DNA of 64,000 bases from Geomonas limicola (GTDB lineage: Bacteria; Desulfobacterota; Desulfuromonadia; Geobacterales; Geobacteraceae), in contig NZ_BLXZ01000006.1 of assembly GCF_014193675.1 (NCBI RefSeq), positions 553 through 64,552 on the forward strand. The letters run 5' to 3'. A program made the position numbers and the translations under genes. Below are positions 1 through 10,118 of this stretch, one piece after another. Below the pieces are notes generated by a model that was not told where the DNA came from, ran no database searches, and saw nothing but the letters and a program-made list of their open reading frames with translations. The number at the start of each line of letters is the position of its first letter. Position 1 is the first letter of the stretch.

Positions 1-1
1 C

Positions 2-1279
2 TATACCCTCGGCAGCAGCACCGCCTCGGCAAGTGCCAACATCACCCCGGCAGCCCTGACGGTGACGGCGAACGCCCAAAGCAAGGTCTACGGTTCGGCA
101 GACCCGAGCTTCACCTACACGCCGACCGGCACCCTGTACGGCAGCGATGCACTGACCGGGGCGCTGGGACGCGCCGGCGGCGAGAGCGTGGCGGGTAGCC
201 CGTACGCCATCAGCATCGGCACCCTGAGCGCAGGTTCGAACTACAGCATCACCTTCGTCCCGGCCAACCTGACGGTAACGGCGAAACCGCTTGCCATAAA
301 TGGCATCACCGCGAACAGCAAGGTGTACGACGGCACCCGGAGCGCCACGCTCAACACCGGCACGGTCACCTTGGGTGGCGTGGTGGGCTCCGACGTTGTG
401 TCGCTTTCTGGTAGCGCTACCGGCACTTTCGACACGAAGAACGCAGGCACCGGCAAAACGGTAAGCTTCAGCGGCCTGAGCCTCTCCGGCGCCGCAGCCG
501 GCAACTACAGTATCACGAGCACCGCGAGCACCACCGCCAACATCACCCCGGCGCCGCTTACCGTTCTGGCGGGAAGTGCGACGGTCGCCAACAAGGTATA
601 TGATGGCAGCACGTCGGCCACCATCACTGCTCGCGGCACACTGGGCGGGATCATAGCACCTGACGTGGTAACTCTGAATGGCGGCAGCGCCAACTTCGAC
701 GATGCCAACGCGGGTAATGGCAAGGCTGTCACCATTACCGGGCTTACCCTGGGAGGGGCGGACGCTGCGAACTACGCCCTGGGCAGCACCAGCGTCTCCG
801 CTACGGCAAACATCGCCAAGGCGGACCAGGTCCTCAGCTTCTCTACCGCTTTAATTGACAAGGTGGTGGGAGATCCGCAGTTCGACCTGACGGCAAGCTC
901 CAATTCAGGTTTGCCGGTAAGCGTAAGCGTGACCGGGCCGGCAACCTATGCGGCTCCGACATTGACGCTTGGGATCCCTGCTACGGTCGCAGCGAGTGCG
1001 GCTGACTATACGGTCACCGTGACCGCGAACCAAGCCGGAGATGTCAACCACAACTCCGCCACCTTGAGCGGCACCTTTAAAGTACTGCAACTCGGCGATA
1101 TTACCCACGATGGTTCGGTGACCATCATCGATGCCATGGAGTACCTTAAGGTCGCATTGCACCTCGATCCTTCTCCGAGTTTCACCCGTAACATCTTCCT
1201 GGACGGGAGCAACAGAGCGGTAATAGATGTACGCGATGTCCTACTTGTGCTGCAAAAGGTTGTTTCCCAACCTATCTAA
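2..1279 (+). CDS. MBG/YDG-repeat surface protein with C-terminal dockerin-like module (5' end missing)
   Basis: The frame is open from base 2, so this is the C-terminal part of a larger protein. The visible part holds an MBG-type repeat (SKVYGSADPSF at about 85-120), then two YDG-type repeats (KVYDGTRSATL and KVYDGSTSATI) with the usual spacer ending NYSI or NYAL, then an Ig-like stretch. Such repeats occur in very long, secreted or cell-surface filamentous proteins. The last 60 residues (about 1092-1270) contain GDITHDGSVTIIDAMEYL, which matches a dockerin calcium loop (D-x-T-x-D-G-x-V-x-x-x-D), followed by a degenerate second loop (FLDGSNRAVIDVRDVLLVLQ). There is no LPXTG or beta-barrel end. 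The next gene, 26 bp downstream, is a lipoprotein with a possible cohesin-like fold. The repeat assignment is strong. The dockerin call rests on one good loop and one weak one. The start codon and signal peptide lie outside the window. Confidence 0.8.
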   Translation, partial: YTLGSSTASASANITPAALTVTANAQSKVYGSADPSFTYTPTGTLYGSDALTGALGRAGGESVAGSPYAISIGTLSAGSNYSITFVPANLTVTAKPLAINGITANSKVYDGTRSATLNTGTVTLGGVVGSDVVSLSGSATGTFDTKNAGTGKTVSFSGLSLSGAAAGNYSITSTASTTANITPAPLTVLAGSATVANKVYDGSTSATITARGTLGGIIAPDVVTLNGGSANFDDANAGNGKAVTITGLTLGGADAANYALGSTSVSATANIAKADQVLSFSTALIDKVVGDPQFDLTASSNSGLPVSVSVTGPATYAAPTLTLGIPATVAASAADYTVTVTANQAGDVNHNSATLSGTFKVLQLGDITHDGSVTIIDAMEYLKVALHLDPSPSFTRNIFLDGSNRAVIDVRDVLLVLQKVVSQPI

Positions 1280-1305
1280 AGAACCTATGTGAAGAGGGAC
1301 TCTAC

Positions 1306-1869
1306 ATGAACTATGCGATCAAGATTTTCGGCGGCATCTTTATTTTTGGAGCATTCGCCCTGTTCTACGGGTGTGGCGGTGGTGGAGGGGGAGGGGCTAC
1401 GGTGCAGTCTAAGGCAGTAGCGGTGAAGTTCCGCATCTACTCGTCCAGCAACCAGGGGCCGGGGCTGACTCCCACGCCTTTGCAGGGGGTTCAGTTCACG
1501 GTGGCCCTGCCGGCGGGGGTAACCGTTGCAACAGACCCCGGTAACCCGAAGCTGACCGCTCCTGGCGTGCTCAAGCTGTCGGGCGTCTTTACCGGCGTTT
1601 TCAGCAACGTCACCAGCAGCATCTTTCCGCGTCCGCTGTTTGGAAGCTATTCCAGCTCCAAGCCGGCAGGCTCGGGACCGAACTACGTTCGCGTCGTGAT
1701 CGCCGCCAATCCGGGGCACACCTTCGGAGCCGGGGAGATCCTCACCATCAACTGCACGGCAGGGCCAGGTGTCACTGCCACTACGGGCGACTTTGCCTAC
1801 AGCCAACTTCTGCTGGTAGATAGCGGGTTTCACGACATAACCAGCGAATACAAGTTCAAGGCGCTCTGA
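1306..1869 (+). CDS. small lipoprotein, possibly cohesin-like fold
   Basis: This encodes 187 residues. An N-terminal hydrophobic segment ends in FYGC, with Cys23 the likely lipidated residue although the -3 position is not ideal, and is followed by a run of seven glycines as a flexible tether. The remainder is beta-rich with a pattern seen in cohesin-like domains: an early strand VKFRIYSS, a middle QFTVALPAGVTV, then VRVVIAAN, GEILTINCTA and a C-terminal strand ending YKFKAL. The gene starts 26 bp after the dockerin-like protein, preceded by AGAGGGA, so the two are probably co-transcribed, and a strong terminator follows at 1901-1937. If the fold is right, the lipoprotein could anchor the upstream protein to a membrane. 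I do not recognise a named family with certainty. The cohesin suggestion is an inference from strand pattern and neighbour. Confidence 0.75.
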   Translation: MNYAIKIFGGIFIFGAFALFYGCGGGGGGGATVQSKAVAVKFRIYSSSNQGPGLTPTPLQGVQFTVALPAGVTVATDPGNPKLTAPGVLKLSGVFTGVFSNVTSSIFPRPLFGSYSSSKPAGSGPNYVRVVIAANPGHTFGAGEILTINCTAGPGVTATTGDFAYSQLLLVDSGFHDITSEYKFKAL

Positions 1870-1900
1870 TTGAGAACATAAAAGGGTAGCTGCCTAGAAA

Positions 1901-1937
1901 AGGCGGGAGCGAGGTTGGCCGCTCCCGCCTTTCTTTT
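1901..1937 (+). terminator. Rho-independent terminator after the lipoprotein gene
   Basis: An 11-bp perfect GC-rich stem (AGGCGGGAGCG / CGCTCCCGCCT) with an 8-nt loop is followed by TTCTTTTT. It closes the dockerin-like protein and lipoprotein transcription unit. Confidence 0.9.
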
Positions 1938-2001
1938 TCATGGATGAGGTGGCATGCAAGGAATACTGAGCTGTATGGCTGCCGCTGGCTCGTCATAGCA
2001 C

Positions 2002-2040
2002 AGAAAAAGGCCATCGGATAAGATCCGGTGGCCTTTTCTT
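2002..2040 (-). terminator. terminator downstream of glgA (probably bidirectional)
   Basis: A hairpin with arms AGAAAAAGGCCATCGGAT and ATCCGGTGGCCTTTTCTT (one wobble, 3-nt loop) lies 33 bp past the glgA stop. The A/T-rich arm ends give T-tracts on both strands, so it can also back up the plus-strand terminator. Confidence 0.8.
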
Positions 2041-2073
2041 GTGGAGCTGTCCTGAACGCTGCTGCACTTCTGA

Positions 2074-3618
2074 TCAGATCCCTTCACCCTCCTGCTGCTC
2101 TTGCTCCTCGCCCCTGCGCGCTTTCTCGATCTCGGCAAACCGCGTCGCCCCGAGCCGCGCCTGCAGGGCGTGCCGGTAGAGGTGGTCGTATTTCTTGGCT
2201 GCCTCGTCCCAGGTGAAGCGTTCGGCCATGCCGTTTTGCCGCAGGACGTCGATCATCTCCTTGTCGTGGTACCAGGTGTGCACGGCCCAGCCGACGGTGT
2301 CGAAGAGTGCTCCGGCCGAGAGGGCCCAGAACTTGAACCCGGTACCGGTGCGGTTGCCGGAGTCCAGGTTGTGCACCGAGTCGTCCAGACCGCCGGTGGC
2401 GCGCACGATGGGGATGGTCCCGTAACGCAGGCTGAACATCTGGTTCAACCCGCACGGCTCGAAGGCCGAGGGCATCAGGAAGAAATCGCAGCCCGCCTCG
2501 ATCTGGTGGGCGAGTTTGTTATCGTAGCCGATCCGGCAGGCGAAGCGGTCCGGCCGGTTGGCCGCCATCCCCCCGAAATAGAAATGCGCCCAGGGCTCGC
2601 CGGCGCCCAGGAGCACGAACTGCACATCCATCTCGAGCAGTCGCGGCAGCGCCTCGGCGAGGACGTCGATCCCCTTTTGTTTCACCAGGCGCGAGACCAG
2701 GCCGATGAGCGGTACCTCGGCACGCTCGGGAAGCCCCAGGGCGCGCTGCAACTCACGCTTGCAGACGGCCTTTCCGGAGAGGTCGCCTGCCGAGTAGGTG
2801 GCGGGAATGAGCGTATCGACCTCCGGGTTCCACTCCTCGTAATCCACCCCGTTCAGGATGCCGCAGAGTTCCCCGGAACGCTCGCGCACCACCCCCTCGA
2901 GCCCCCAGCCGTACTCCGGTGTTTGCATCTCGCGGGCGTACCCCTCGCTCACCGTGTTGATGACGGTCGCGTGGTAGATCCCCCCCTTGAGGAGATTCAC
3001 CTGGTTGTCCATCTCGAGCCCCAGGTAGGTGAAGTGCTGCCAGCCGATACCGAGGACGTCCATGGCCCCCTCGTAGAAGCTCCCCTGGTGCTGCATGTTG
3101 TGGATGGTGAGTACCGAGGCGGCTTCCTTGAGATAGTGGTCGTGCCGGTACAGGGTATTCATGAAGACCGGGACCGCGGCGGTGTGCCAGTCATGGGCAT
3201 GCACGATGTCCGGTGCGAAGTCGAGCATCCTGCAGAGTTCCAGGCTGGCACGGGAGAGGAAGATGAAACGGTTGTCGTTGTCGATGTACCCCTTGTTGTC
3301 CACTTCGTAGAGGGAGTCGCGTCCGTAGAACTTCTCGTGCTCCAGGAAGTAGATGGGGACCTCGCTCCCGGGCAGGCGCCCTTCGTACACGCTGCAGTAC
3401 ATCTCGCCGATAATCCCCATCGGCACCACCAGGGTCCCCGGCAAAAGGCGCAACTGGTGCTTGTCCCGATCGACCTTGTAGTAGCGGGGCATCACCACCC
3501 GCACATCGTGACCCTGGGATTTGAGGAATTTGGGGAGGATTCCCACCACGTCGGCGAGTCCACCCTCCTTGGCGAAGGGGACTGCTTCCGAGGCGGTGAT
3601 GAGTATGTTGAGACGCAT
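2074..3618 (-). CDS. glgA: glycogen synthase (ADP-glucose type)
   Basis: This 514-residue protein is a GT5-family starch/glycogen synthase, which transfers glucose from ADP-glucose to growing alpha-1,4-glucan in the cytoplasm. The N-terminus MRLNILITASEAVPFAKEGG holds the K-x-G-G-L substrate loop (KEGGLADVVG at about 17-26). Further family motifs are HAHDWHTA near 140, NGVDYEEWNP near 265 and the C-terminal donor site EPCGLNQMFSLRYGTIPIVR near 385. Its length is slightly above the usual 470-490, mainly from a charged Glu/Gln-rich tail. The ATG is preceded by GAGGAG at 9 nt. It stands alone on the minus strand, with its own promoter candidate upstream and a terminator downstream, so no other glycogen genes are co-transcribed here. 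Confidence 0.95.
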   Translation of the reverse strand: MRLNILITASEAVPFAKEGGLADVVGILPKFLKSQGHDVRVVMPRYYKVDRDKHQLRLLPGTLVVPMGIIGEMYCSVYEGRLPGSEVPIYFLEHEKFYGRDSLYEVDNKGYIDNDNRFIFLSRASLELCRMLDFAPDIVHAHDWHTAAVPVFMNTLYRHDHYLKEAASVLTIHNMQHQGSFYEGAMDVLGIGWQHFTYLGLEMDNQVNLLKGGIYHATVINTVSEGYAREMQTPEYGWGLEGVVRERSGELCGILNGVDYEEWNPEVDTLIPATYSAGDLSGKAVCKRELQRALGLPERAEVPLIGLVSRLVKQKGIDVLAEALPRLLEMDVQFVLLGAGEPWAHFYFGGMAANRPDRFACRIGYDNKLAHQIEAGCDFFLMPSAFEPCGLNQMFSLRYGTIPIVRATGGLDDSVHNLDSGNRTGTGFKFWALSAGALFDTVGWAVHTWYHDKEMIDVLRQNGMAERFTWDEAAKKYDHLYRHALQARLGATRFAEIEKARRGEEQEQQEGEGI

Positions 3619-3662
3619 GAGACGAACTCTCCTCGCGGCAGGTGGTTTCTGGCGGCGCTATA

Positions 3663-3691
3663 TACATACCACGCGGCGTCTGCCGGGGCAA
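3663..3691 (-). promoter_or_regulatory. candidate sigma-70 promoter of glgA
   Basis: On the minus strand TTGCCC and TATGTA are separated by 17 bp, placing the start of transcription about 40 nt before the glgA ATG. An AT-rich tract upstream (about 3700-3735) could act as an UP element. The -10 box is only a partial match. Confidence 0.4.
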
Positions 3692-3824
3692 TCTTTCCCT
3701 ATTTGGAAAATAAAATTATAAAAAAATAATAAAACTGTTGCACTGCGCTGCCGGGTAGCGTACCCTCCGTCGGCACCTGCTACCAGGGGCGGAGAAGGAG
3801 GACACAATGGACAGATATCGGGAG

Positions 3825-5069
3825 TCATCTCCCGTCGCCGTACTCCAGCAATCGGGCCACCCGGTCTACCACCGGCGGGTGGCTGTAGTAAAACGCGGCG
3901 TAGACGGGATGCGGATGCAGGTTGGACAAATTGTCACGGGAGAGTTTTACCAGCGCGCTGGCCAAGGCGCGGGGCGTGCCGCACACTTCGGCTGCGAAAC
4001 GGTCGGCTTCCCACTCGTCCCTTCGTGACAGCCACGAGGAGAGGGGCGTGAGCGGGAAGAGGGCGAGCGATCCCAGGAAACTCACCAGGACCACCTGCGC
4101 CACGAACGATGCCTCGTCCAGCCCGAAGAGCCCGGGGACCAGGCCGCTTCCCAGGAGCCGGTACACCAGGTAGCTGACCAGGAGTGCTGCTAGTTCGGTA
4201 AGCACCAGGCGCTTGCGGATGTGCCCCAGCTTCCAGTGCCCGGCCTCATGGGCCAGGATGGCCAAAAGCTCCTGGCGCTCCATCTGGTTGATGAGCGTGT
4301 CGAACAGGACGATGCGCTTTACCCGCCCGATGCCGGTGAAGTAGGCGTTGGAGTGCAGGCTGCGCTTGGAGGCGTCCATCTTCTGAACCCCCTTGACCTT
4401 GAGCCCCGCCTTGGCCAGCATCTGCTGGATCTCCCCCTCGAGTTCCGGATCTCCCAGCGGTTCGAACTTGGAGAAGAGCGGCTCGATCAGCACGGGAGAG
4501 AGGTACATCATGGTGATGGAGAAGAGGGCGAAGAAGGCCCAGACCCAAAGCCACCAAAGCTGCGGGGAGTGACGCACCAGGAGCAGCGCGGCGCTCGCCA
4601 AAAGCGCCAGGAGCGCCGAGGAGACGAGGGTCGACTTGAGGAGGTCGCTCAGCCAGAGGCCGGGGCTCGTGGTATTGAAGCCGTAACGCTTCTCCACCCG
4701 GAAGGTGGAGTACAGGTTGAAGGGGATCTCCATAACGGATTCCGCCCAGGTGAGCAGCAGCAAAAAGAGAAGTCCCTGAAGTACGAAGGAGCCGGTGAGC
4801 GAGCCGATCCAGGCGTCGTAGCGCGGCAGGAGCGGGGTGAAGAGGAAGGCGATGAGGAGGATGCCGTCGTACACCGACTCCCACAGGGCGACCCGGCTCA
4901 CCTCGAAGGTGTACCGGGATGCCTTGGTCAGGGCCTCGGTGTCGACCGTGCCGGCGAAGGCTGCGGGGACCGTCGTGCCATGCCGCTTGAGGTGGCTGAG
5001 GTTCAGGTAGCGCAGCAGGCAGACCGCTGCGAAGCGGGCGAGGTACAGGGCGATCAGGACGGTTTTCAT
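3825..5069 (-). CDS. M48 family metalloprotease, Ste24/CAAX-protease type
   Basis: This 414-residue integral membrane zinc protease carries the HExxH motif in ILAHEAGHWKLGHI (about residues 268-281). The third ligand is probably the Glu in RRDEWEADRFAAEVCG, as in Ste24. Several hydrophobic segments lie before and after the active site, giving the multi-spanning layout of Ste24 rather than the shorter HtpX. In bacteria such proteins are thought to act in membrane protein quality control, because most bacteria do not prenylate CAAX proteins; the substrate here is unknown. The ATG has GAGGAG 5 nt upstream. It is a single gene between glgA and the OB-fold protein gene, with no obvious partner. 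Confidence 0.9.
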   Translation of the reverse strand: MKTVLIALYLARFAAVCLLRYLNLSHLKRHGTTVPAAFAGTVDTEALTKASRYTFEVSRVALWESVYDGILLIAFLFTPLLPRYDAWIGSLTGSFVLQGLLFLLLLTWAESVMEIPFNLYSTFRVEKRYGFNTTSPGLWLSDLLKSTLVSSALLALLASAALLLVRHSPQLWWLWVWAFFALFSITMMYLSPVLIEPLFSKFEPLGDPELEGEIQQMLAKAGLKVKGVQKMDASKRSLHSNAYFTGIGRVKRIVLFDTLINQMERQELLAILAHEAGHWKLGHIRKRLVLTELAALLVSYLVYRLLGSGLVPGLFGLDEASFVAQVVLVSFLGSLALFPLTPLSSWLSRRDEWEADRFAAEVCGTPRALASALVKLSRDNLSNLHPHPVYAAFYYSHPPVVDRVARLLEYGDGR

Positions 5070-5234
5070 GCGTCTCCTCAGGGGGGGGCGGTAGTGCGTG
5101 CCATTGGTGGCGGTCGAACCTGCCGGCCGGCGGGCAGCCCTGCAACGGTAACATCTTTGCCGGCCGAGTACAAATGTCCTAACATTTTGGGGACGGCTGG
5201 ACTGGAGAGCGCACCTCCAAGGCGAATCCCCCCT

Positions 5235-5259
5235 GTCCCCCCTTTTTCAATGGGGGGAC
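5235..5259. repeat. GC-rich intergenic palindrome
   Basis: GTCCCCCC and GGGGGGAC form a perfect 8-bp stem around a T-rich 9-nt loop in the 264-bp gap between the M48 gene and the OB-fold gene. It has no T-tract and does not close a gene directly. The form resembles the C-run/G-run intergenic palindromes that are often dispersed in bacterial genomes. Multiplicity cannot be seen from one window. Confidence 0.5.
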
Positions 5260-5285
5260 GTGATGATTGCTCCTCAAGCCAAAAG

Positions 5286-5319
5286 AAAAGGCCCCTCGCG
5301 TTGGCGGGGGGCCTTTTTT
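5286..5319 (-). terminator. terminator after the OB-fold protein gene
   Basis: The hairpin AAAGGCCCCTCGC / GCGGGGGGCCTTT has a 4-nt loop, with T-rich flanks on both strands. It sits 15 bp downstream of the minus-strand stop at 5334. Confidence 0.85.
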
Positions 5320-5333
5320 GCCGGAGCATCGAG

Positions 5334-6143
5334 CTATTTCTTGATGGTCCCCTTCTCGAGGATCACCTTGTACTTGTAGCCGCTGCCGAAGTCTTTCTCG
5401 GCTGCGACCTTGCCGGAGACGGTCACCACCTCGCCATCAGCCGGGACCGCATCGGTGGTGGTGACCACCAGGTCGTTGGTCTTCTCCTTGGGGCTCCCGG
5501 TGCCGTCCTGCAGGTGAATCCAGTTCTTGTTCATGATGCCGCTGGCGCTCTTCACCACCTGGCCCCGCACGGTGACCTGCTTGCCGTTGAGCGCCGACCT
5601 CTTGGCAAAGAGCTCGGAGACGGTGTAGGCGTTGGCGCCGGTTGCCTTGGCAACCTTGACCTTCCCCTTGGCCTTCGCCGCAGCCCCGGCACTACCCGGA
5701 GACTTCTGGTTGCCGGTGGTCGTCGAGGTGACCTTGGGGTCGCCGCAGAAGAGAATCGAGTCGAACTTGCGCTTCAGGCTCTTGCTCTCGAAGCTCTGCA
5801 TCTCGACGCACCCGTCGAACTCGAGGTGGTCGCCGACGCGGGTTTCCCTGTTGTTGTAGGCAACCCAGGTCTCTTTACCGTCCTTGACGATCTTCGCATA
5901 GGTGTAGCCGCCGGCGTTCATCGTTTCGGCAACCTTTCCCGAGGCATTCTGGTTGGAACCGCCCCCCTTATTGGCCTCGAGAGCTCCCATCATCTTGGAC
6001 TGCTTGGAGCTTTTCAAGGCGTCGCTTACCGCGTCGACGGACGCTGCAGGCTTTTCCGGCTCTTTCGGGGTGTCGGCACAGGTGGCCGCGATCGGGAGTG
6101 CCAGGGTCAGCAGAACCGACATGAGGGTCGAATAACGCTTCAT
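5334..6143 (-). CDS. exported protein with two OB-fold-like domains
   Basis: This encodes 269 residues with a clear signal peptide (MKRYSTLMSVLLTLALPIAATCA) and is therefore periplasmic or secreted. After a charged linker, the first domain (about 65-130) has the pattern SGKVAETMNAGGYTYAKI, then WVAYNN and GDHLEFDG, seen in NrfJ-like small exported proteins. An Ala/Lys-rich linker (about 145-165) leads to a second OB-fold domain (about 170-269) with GKQVTVRGQVVK, NWIHLQDGTG and EVVTVSGKV, the usual strands of the bacterial OB-fold family. A single pair of cysteines (in DGCVEM and LFCGDP) could form a disulfide. Ligand and role are unknown. AAGGAG precedes the ATG by 6 nt. The gene is monocistronic with its own terminator. 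Confidence 0.8.
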   Translation of the reverse strand: MKRYSTLMSVLLTLALPIAATCADTPKEPEKPAASVDAVSDALKSSKQSKMMGALEANKGGGSNQNASGKVAETMNAGGYTYAKIVKDGKETWVAYNNRETRVGDHLEFDGCVEMQSFESKSLKRKFDSILFCGDPKVTSTTTGNQKSPGSAGAAAKAKGKVKVAKATGANAYTVSELFAKRSALNGKQVTVRGQVVKSASGIMNKNWIHLQDGTGSPKEKTNDLVVTTTDAVPADGEVVTVSGKVAAEKDFGSGYKYKVILEKGTIKK

Positions 6144-6255
6144 TTAATCTCCTTGCGTGCTGGTTGCCGCCGCACCGGGCCGCGGACCTGAGAGTATCGA
6201 CAGGTCCGGAGCATAGCACGTTTCCCTGCCCGTTCACAACGCAGTTGATGATCCC

Positions 6256-8847
<2,592 letters not shown>

Positions 8848-8868
8848 GGCGTGTGCCTCCTGGCTGGG

Positions 8869-8905
8869 AATATAGGCAGGGGGGGAGGCAGTGTCAAGGG
8901 AGGGG
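8869..8905 (-). promoter_or_regulatory. clpB promoter, sigma-32-like and sigma-70-like
   Basis: On the minus strand TTGACA and TATATT are separated by exactly 17 bp, 22 nt before the clpB start codon. The -35 box is preceded by a C/T-rich run (CCCCTCCCTTGACA), matching the extended sigma-32 -35 (CCCTTGA), and the -10 is preceded by C residues. This fits a heat-shock promoter, but the two sigma readings cannot be separated by eye. Confidence 0.6.
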
Positions 8906-8975
8906 GGGAGACAGTACGAAGTTATTCCCACGATCTGGGAGGGGAGCAGAGGAGGGGAGGGAGGACACAGACGGT

Positions 8976-10118
8976 TCAGGACCGGGTCAGCGGCTGTAAG
9001 AGCTGGAAAAAATTCCGGGTCAGGTCCGGGTGCAGGTGACTTCCTGCCAAGGAACCCATCAGGTTCATGATCTGGTCGAGCGGCAGCGGTTCCCGGTAGG
9101 AGCGCCGGGTTCGGGTGGCATCGAAAAAGTCGGAGATCATGGTGAGGTGGCTCCCCAGGTTGAGGCGCCAGCCCGGGGTGAACGAGGGGTAGCCGGTCAG
9201 GTCGAACTTGGCGTGGTGCTCGTAGGCCGCGATGGCGGCGATGCGCGGGGCGCCCGTCTGTTCCATCAGGTAGCGTGCCCCCCTGACCGGGTGTTCCTGC
9301 ATCAGCTTGAACTCGGCGTCGGTCAGGGCACCCGGTTTGGTGATGATCTCTTCGGGGATGAAGAGCTTGCCGATGTCGTGCAGCATGGCCGCGATGCCGA
9401 TGTCCTTGAGCTGCTGTCCCTTGATTCCCAGGGCCGCTGCCTGGGCCAGGTTGAGGATGCAGACGTTGGTCGAGTGGGTGAAGGTGTATTCGTCGCTTTC
9501 GCGCAGCGTCGCCAGTACCAGGAGCGGCAGGCTCTCCTGGCGCAGGACGTCCACCAGGTTGTTCACCATCTCCACGACCCCGCCGAGCCTCAGTTTCTGG
9601 TGGCGCTTCACGGCGCGGTAAATCTCGTTGAACTGTTCGAGCTCCTGCTCCGACAGCTTGGGGAGCAGCGCCTCGGGGGAGCCTGCCACCTCGCCGCACC
9701 CGTCGGCTTCGTTCTCATCGAGACGCAGTTCGAGCCTGCCGAACCTGACATGCTCGCTGGAGGCGAGCTGGCCGTCGGTCCCGGGCCTCGTGGAGAGGGC
9801 CTGGACCAGTTCCTCCACCTCGGGCGGCGTTATGCCGCGGGAGATTCCCAGGTGCTCGATGCCGCGCGCCTTGAACAGCTCGACGATGCGGCTTAGGAAC
9901 AGGCAGGCATCCTGGGGCTGGTGGTTGATGACCAGTTCGTTGTCCACCATCATGAAGGAGAGTTCTTCCGCGGACTCAAGGACGCTCTCGAGTTGGCTGC
10001 AAAGCTGGGCCAAAAGGCGAACCACCTGGGGGTGCTGCGGTCCGTAGAGCGAGACGTTGGCGCTTGCCGCAAGGAGCAGCCGGATGATCTGTTGCGGGTT
10101 GCAGGCGGTCACGGTCAT
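8976..10118 (-). CDS. HD-GYP domain protein, putative cyclic-di-GMP phosphodiesterase
   Basis: This encodes 380 residues. The C-terminal half is an HD-GYP domain: the metal-binding His247-Asp248 in [18 protein letters not shown], then [26 protein letters not shown] with Gly-Tyr-Pro at 309-311, and a final SDFFDA. All the usual metal ligands seem present, so catalysis is plausible. The N-terminal 125 residues ([48 protein letters not shown]) match the N-terminus of the upstream HEAT-repeat protein and contain no receiver domain. The start codon ATG overlaps the upstream stop by 4 nt (ATGA), giving translational coupling; a longer upstream extension in frame was rejected because it lies inside the HEAT gene. 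It probably works with that protein in a signalling or assembly role. Confidence 0.88.
   Translation of the reverse strand: MTVTACNPQQIIRLLLAASANVSLYGPQHPQVVRLLAQLCSQLESVLESAEELSFMMVDNELVINHQPQDACLFLSRIVELFKARGIEHLGISRGITPPEVEELVQALSTRPGTDGQLASSEHVRFGRLELRLDENEADGCGEVAGSPEALLPKLSEQELEQFNEIYRAVKRHQKLRLGGVVEMVNNLVDVLRQESLPLLVLATLRESDEYTFTHSTNVCILNLAQAAALGIKGQQLKDIGIAAMLHDIGKLFIPEEIITKPGALTDAEFKLMQEHPVRGARYLMEQTGAPRIAAIAAYEHHAKFDLTGYPSFTPGWRLNLGSHLTMISDFFDATRTRRSYREPLPLDQIMNLMGSLAGSHLHPDLTRNFFQLLQPLTRS

Noticed and set aside
4221..6191. Plus-strand open frame of 656 codons over the M48 and OB-fold genes
   Set aside because: It is an antisense shadow; both minus-strand genes have motifs, signal peptide or ribosome binding sites.
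8848..9699. N-terminal extension of clpB
   Set aside because: The extension is antisense-frame reading through the HD-GYP gene; the true start has AGGAGG and gives standard ClpB length.
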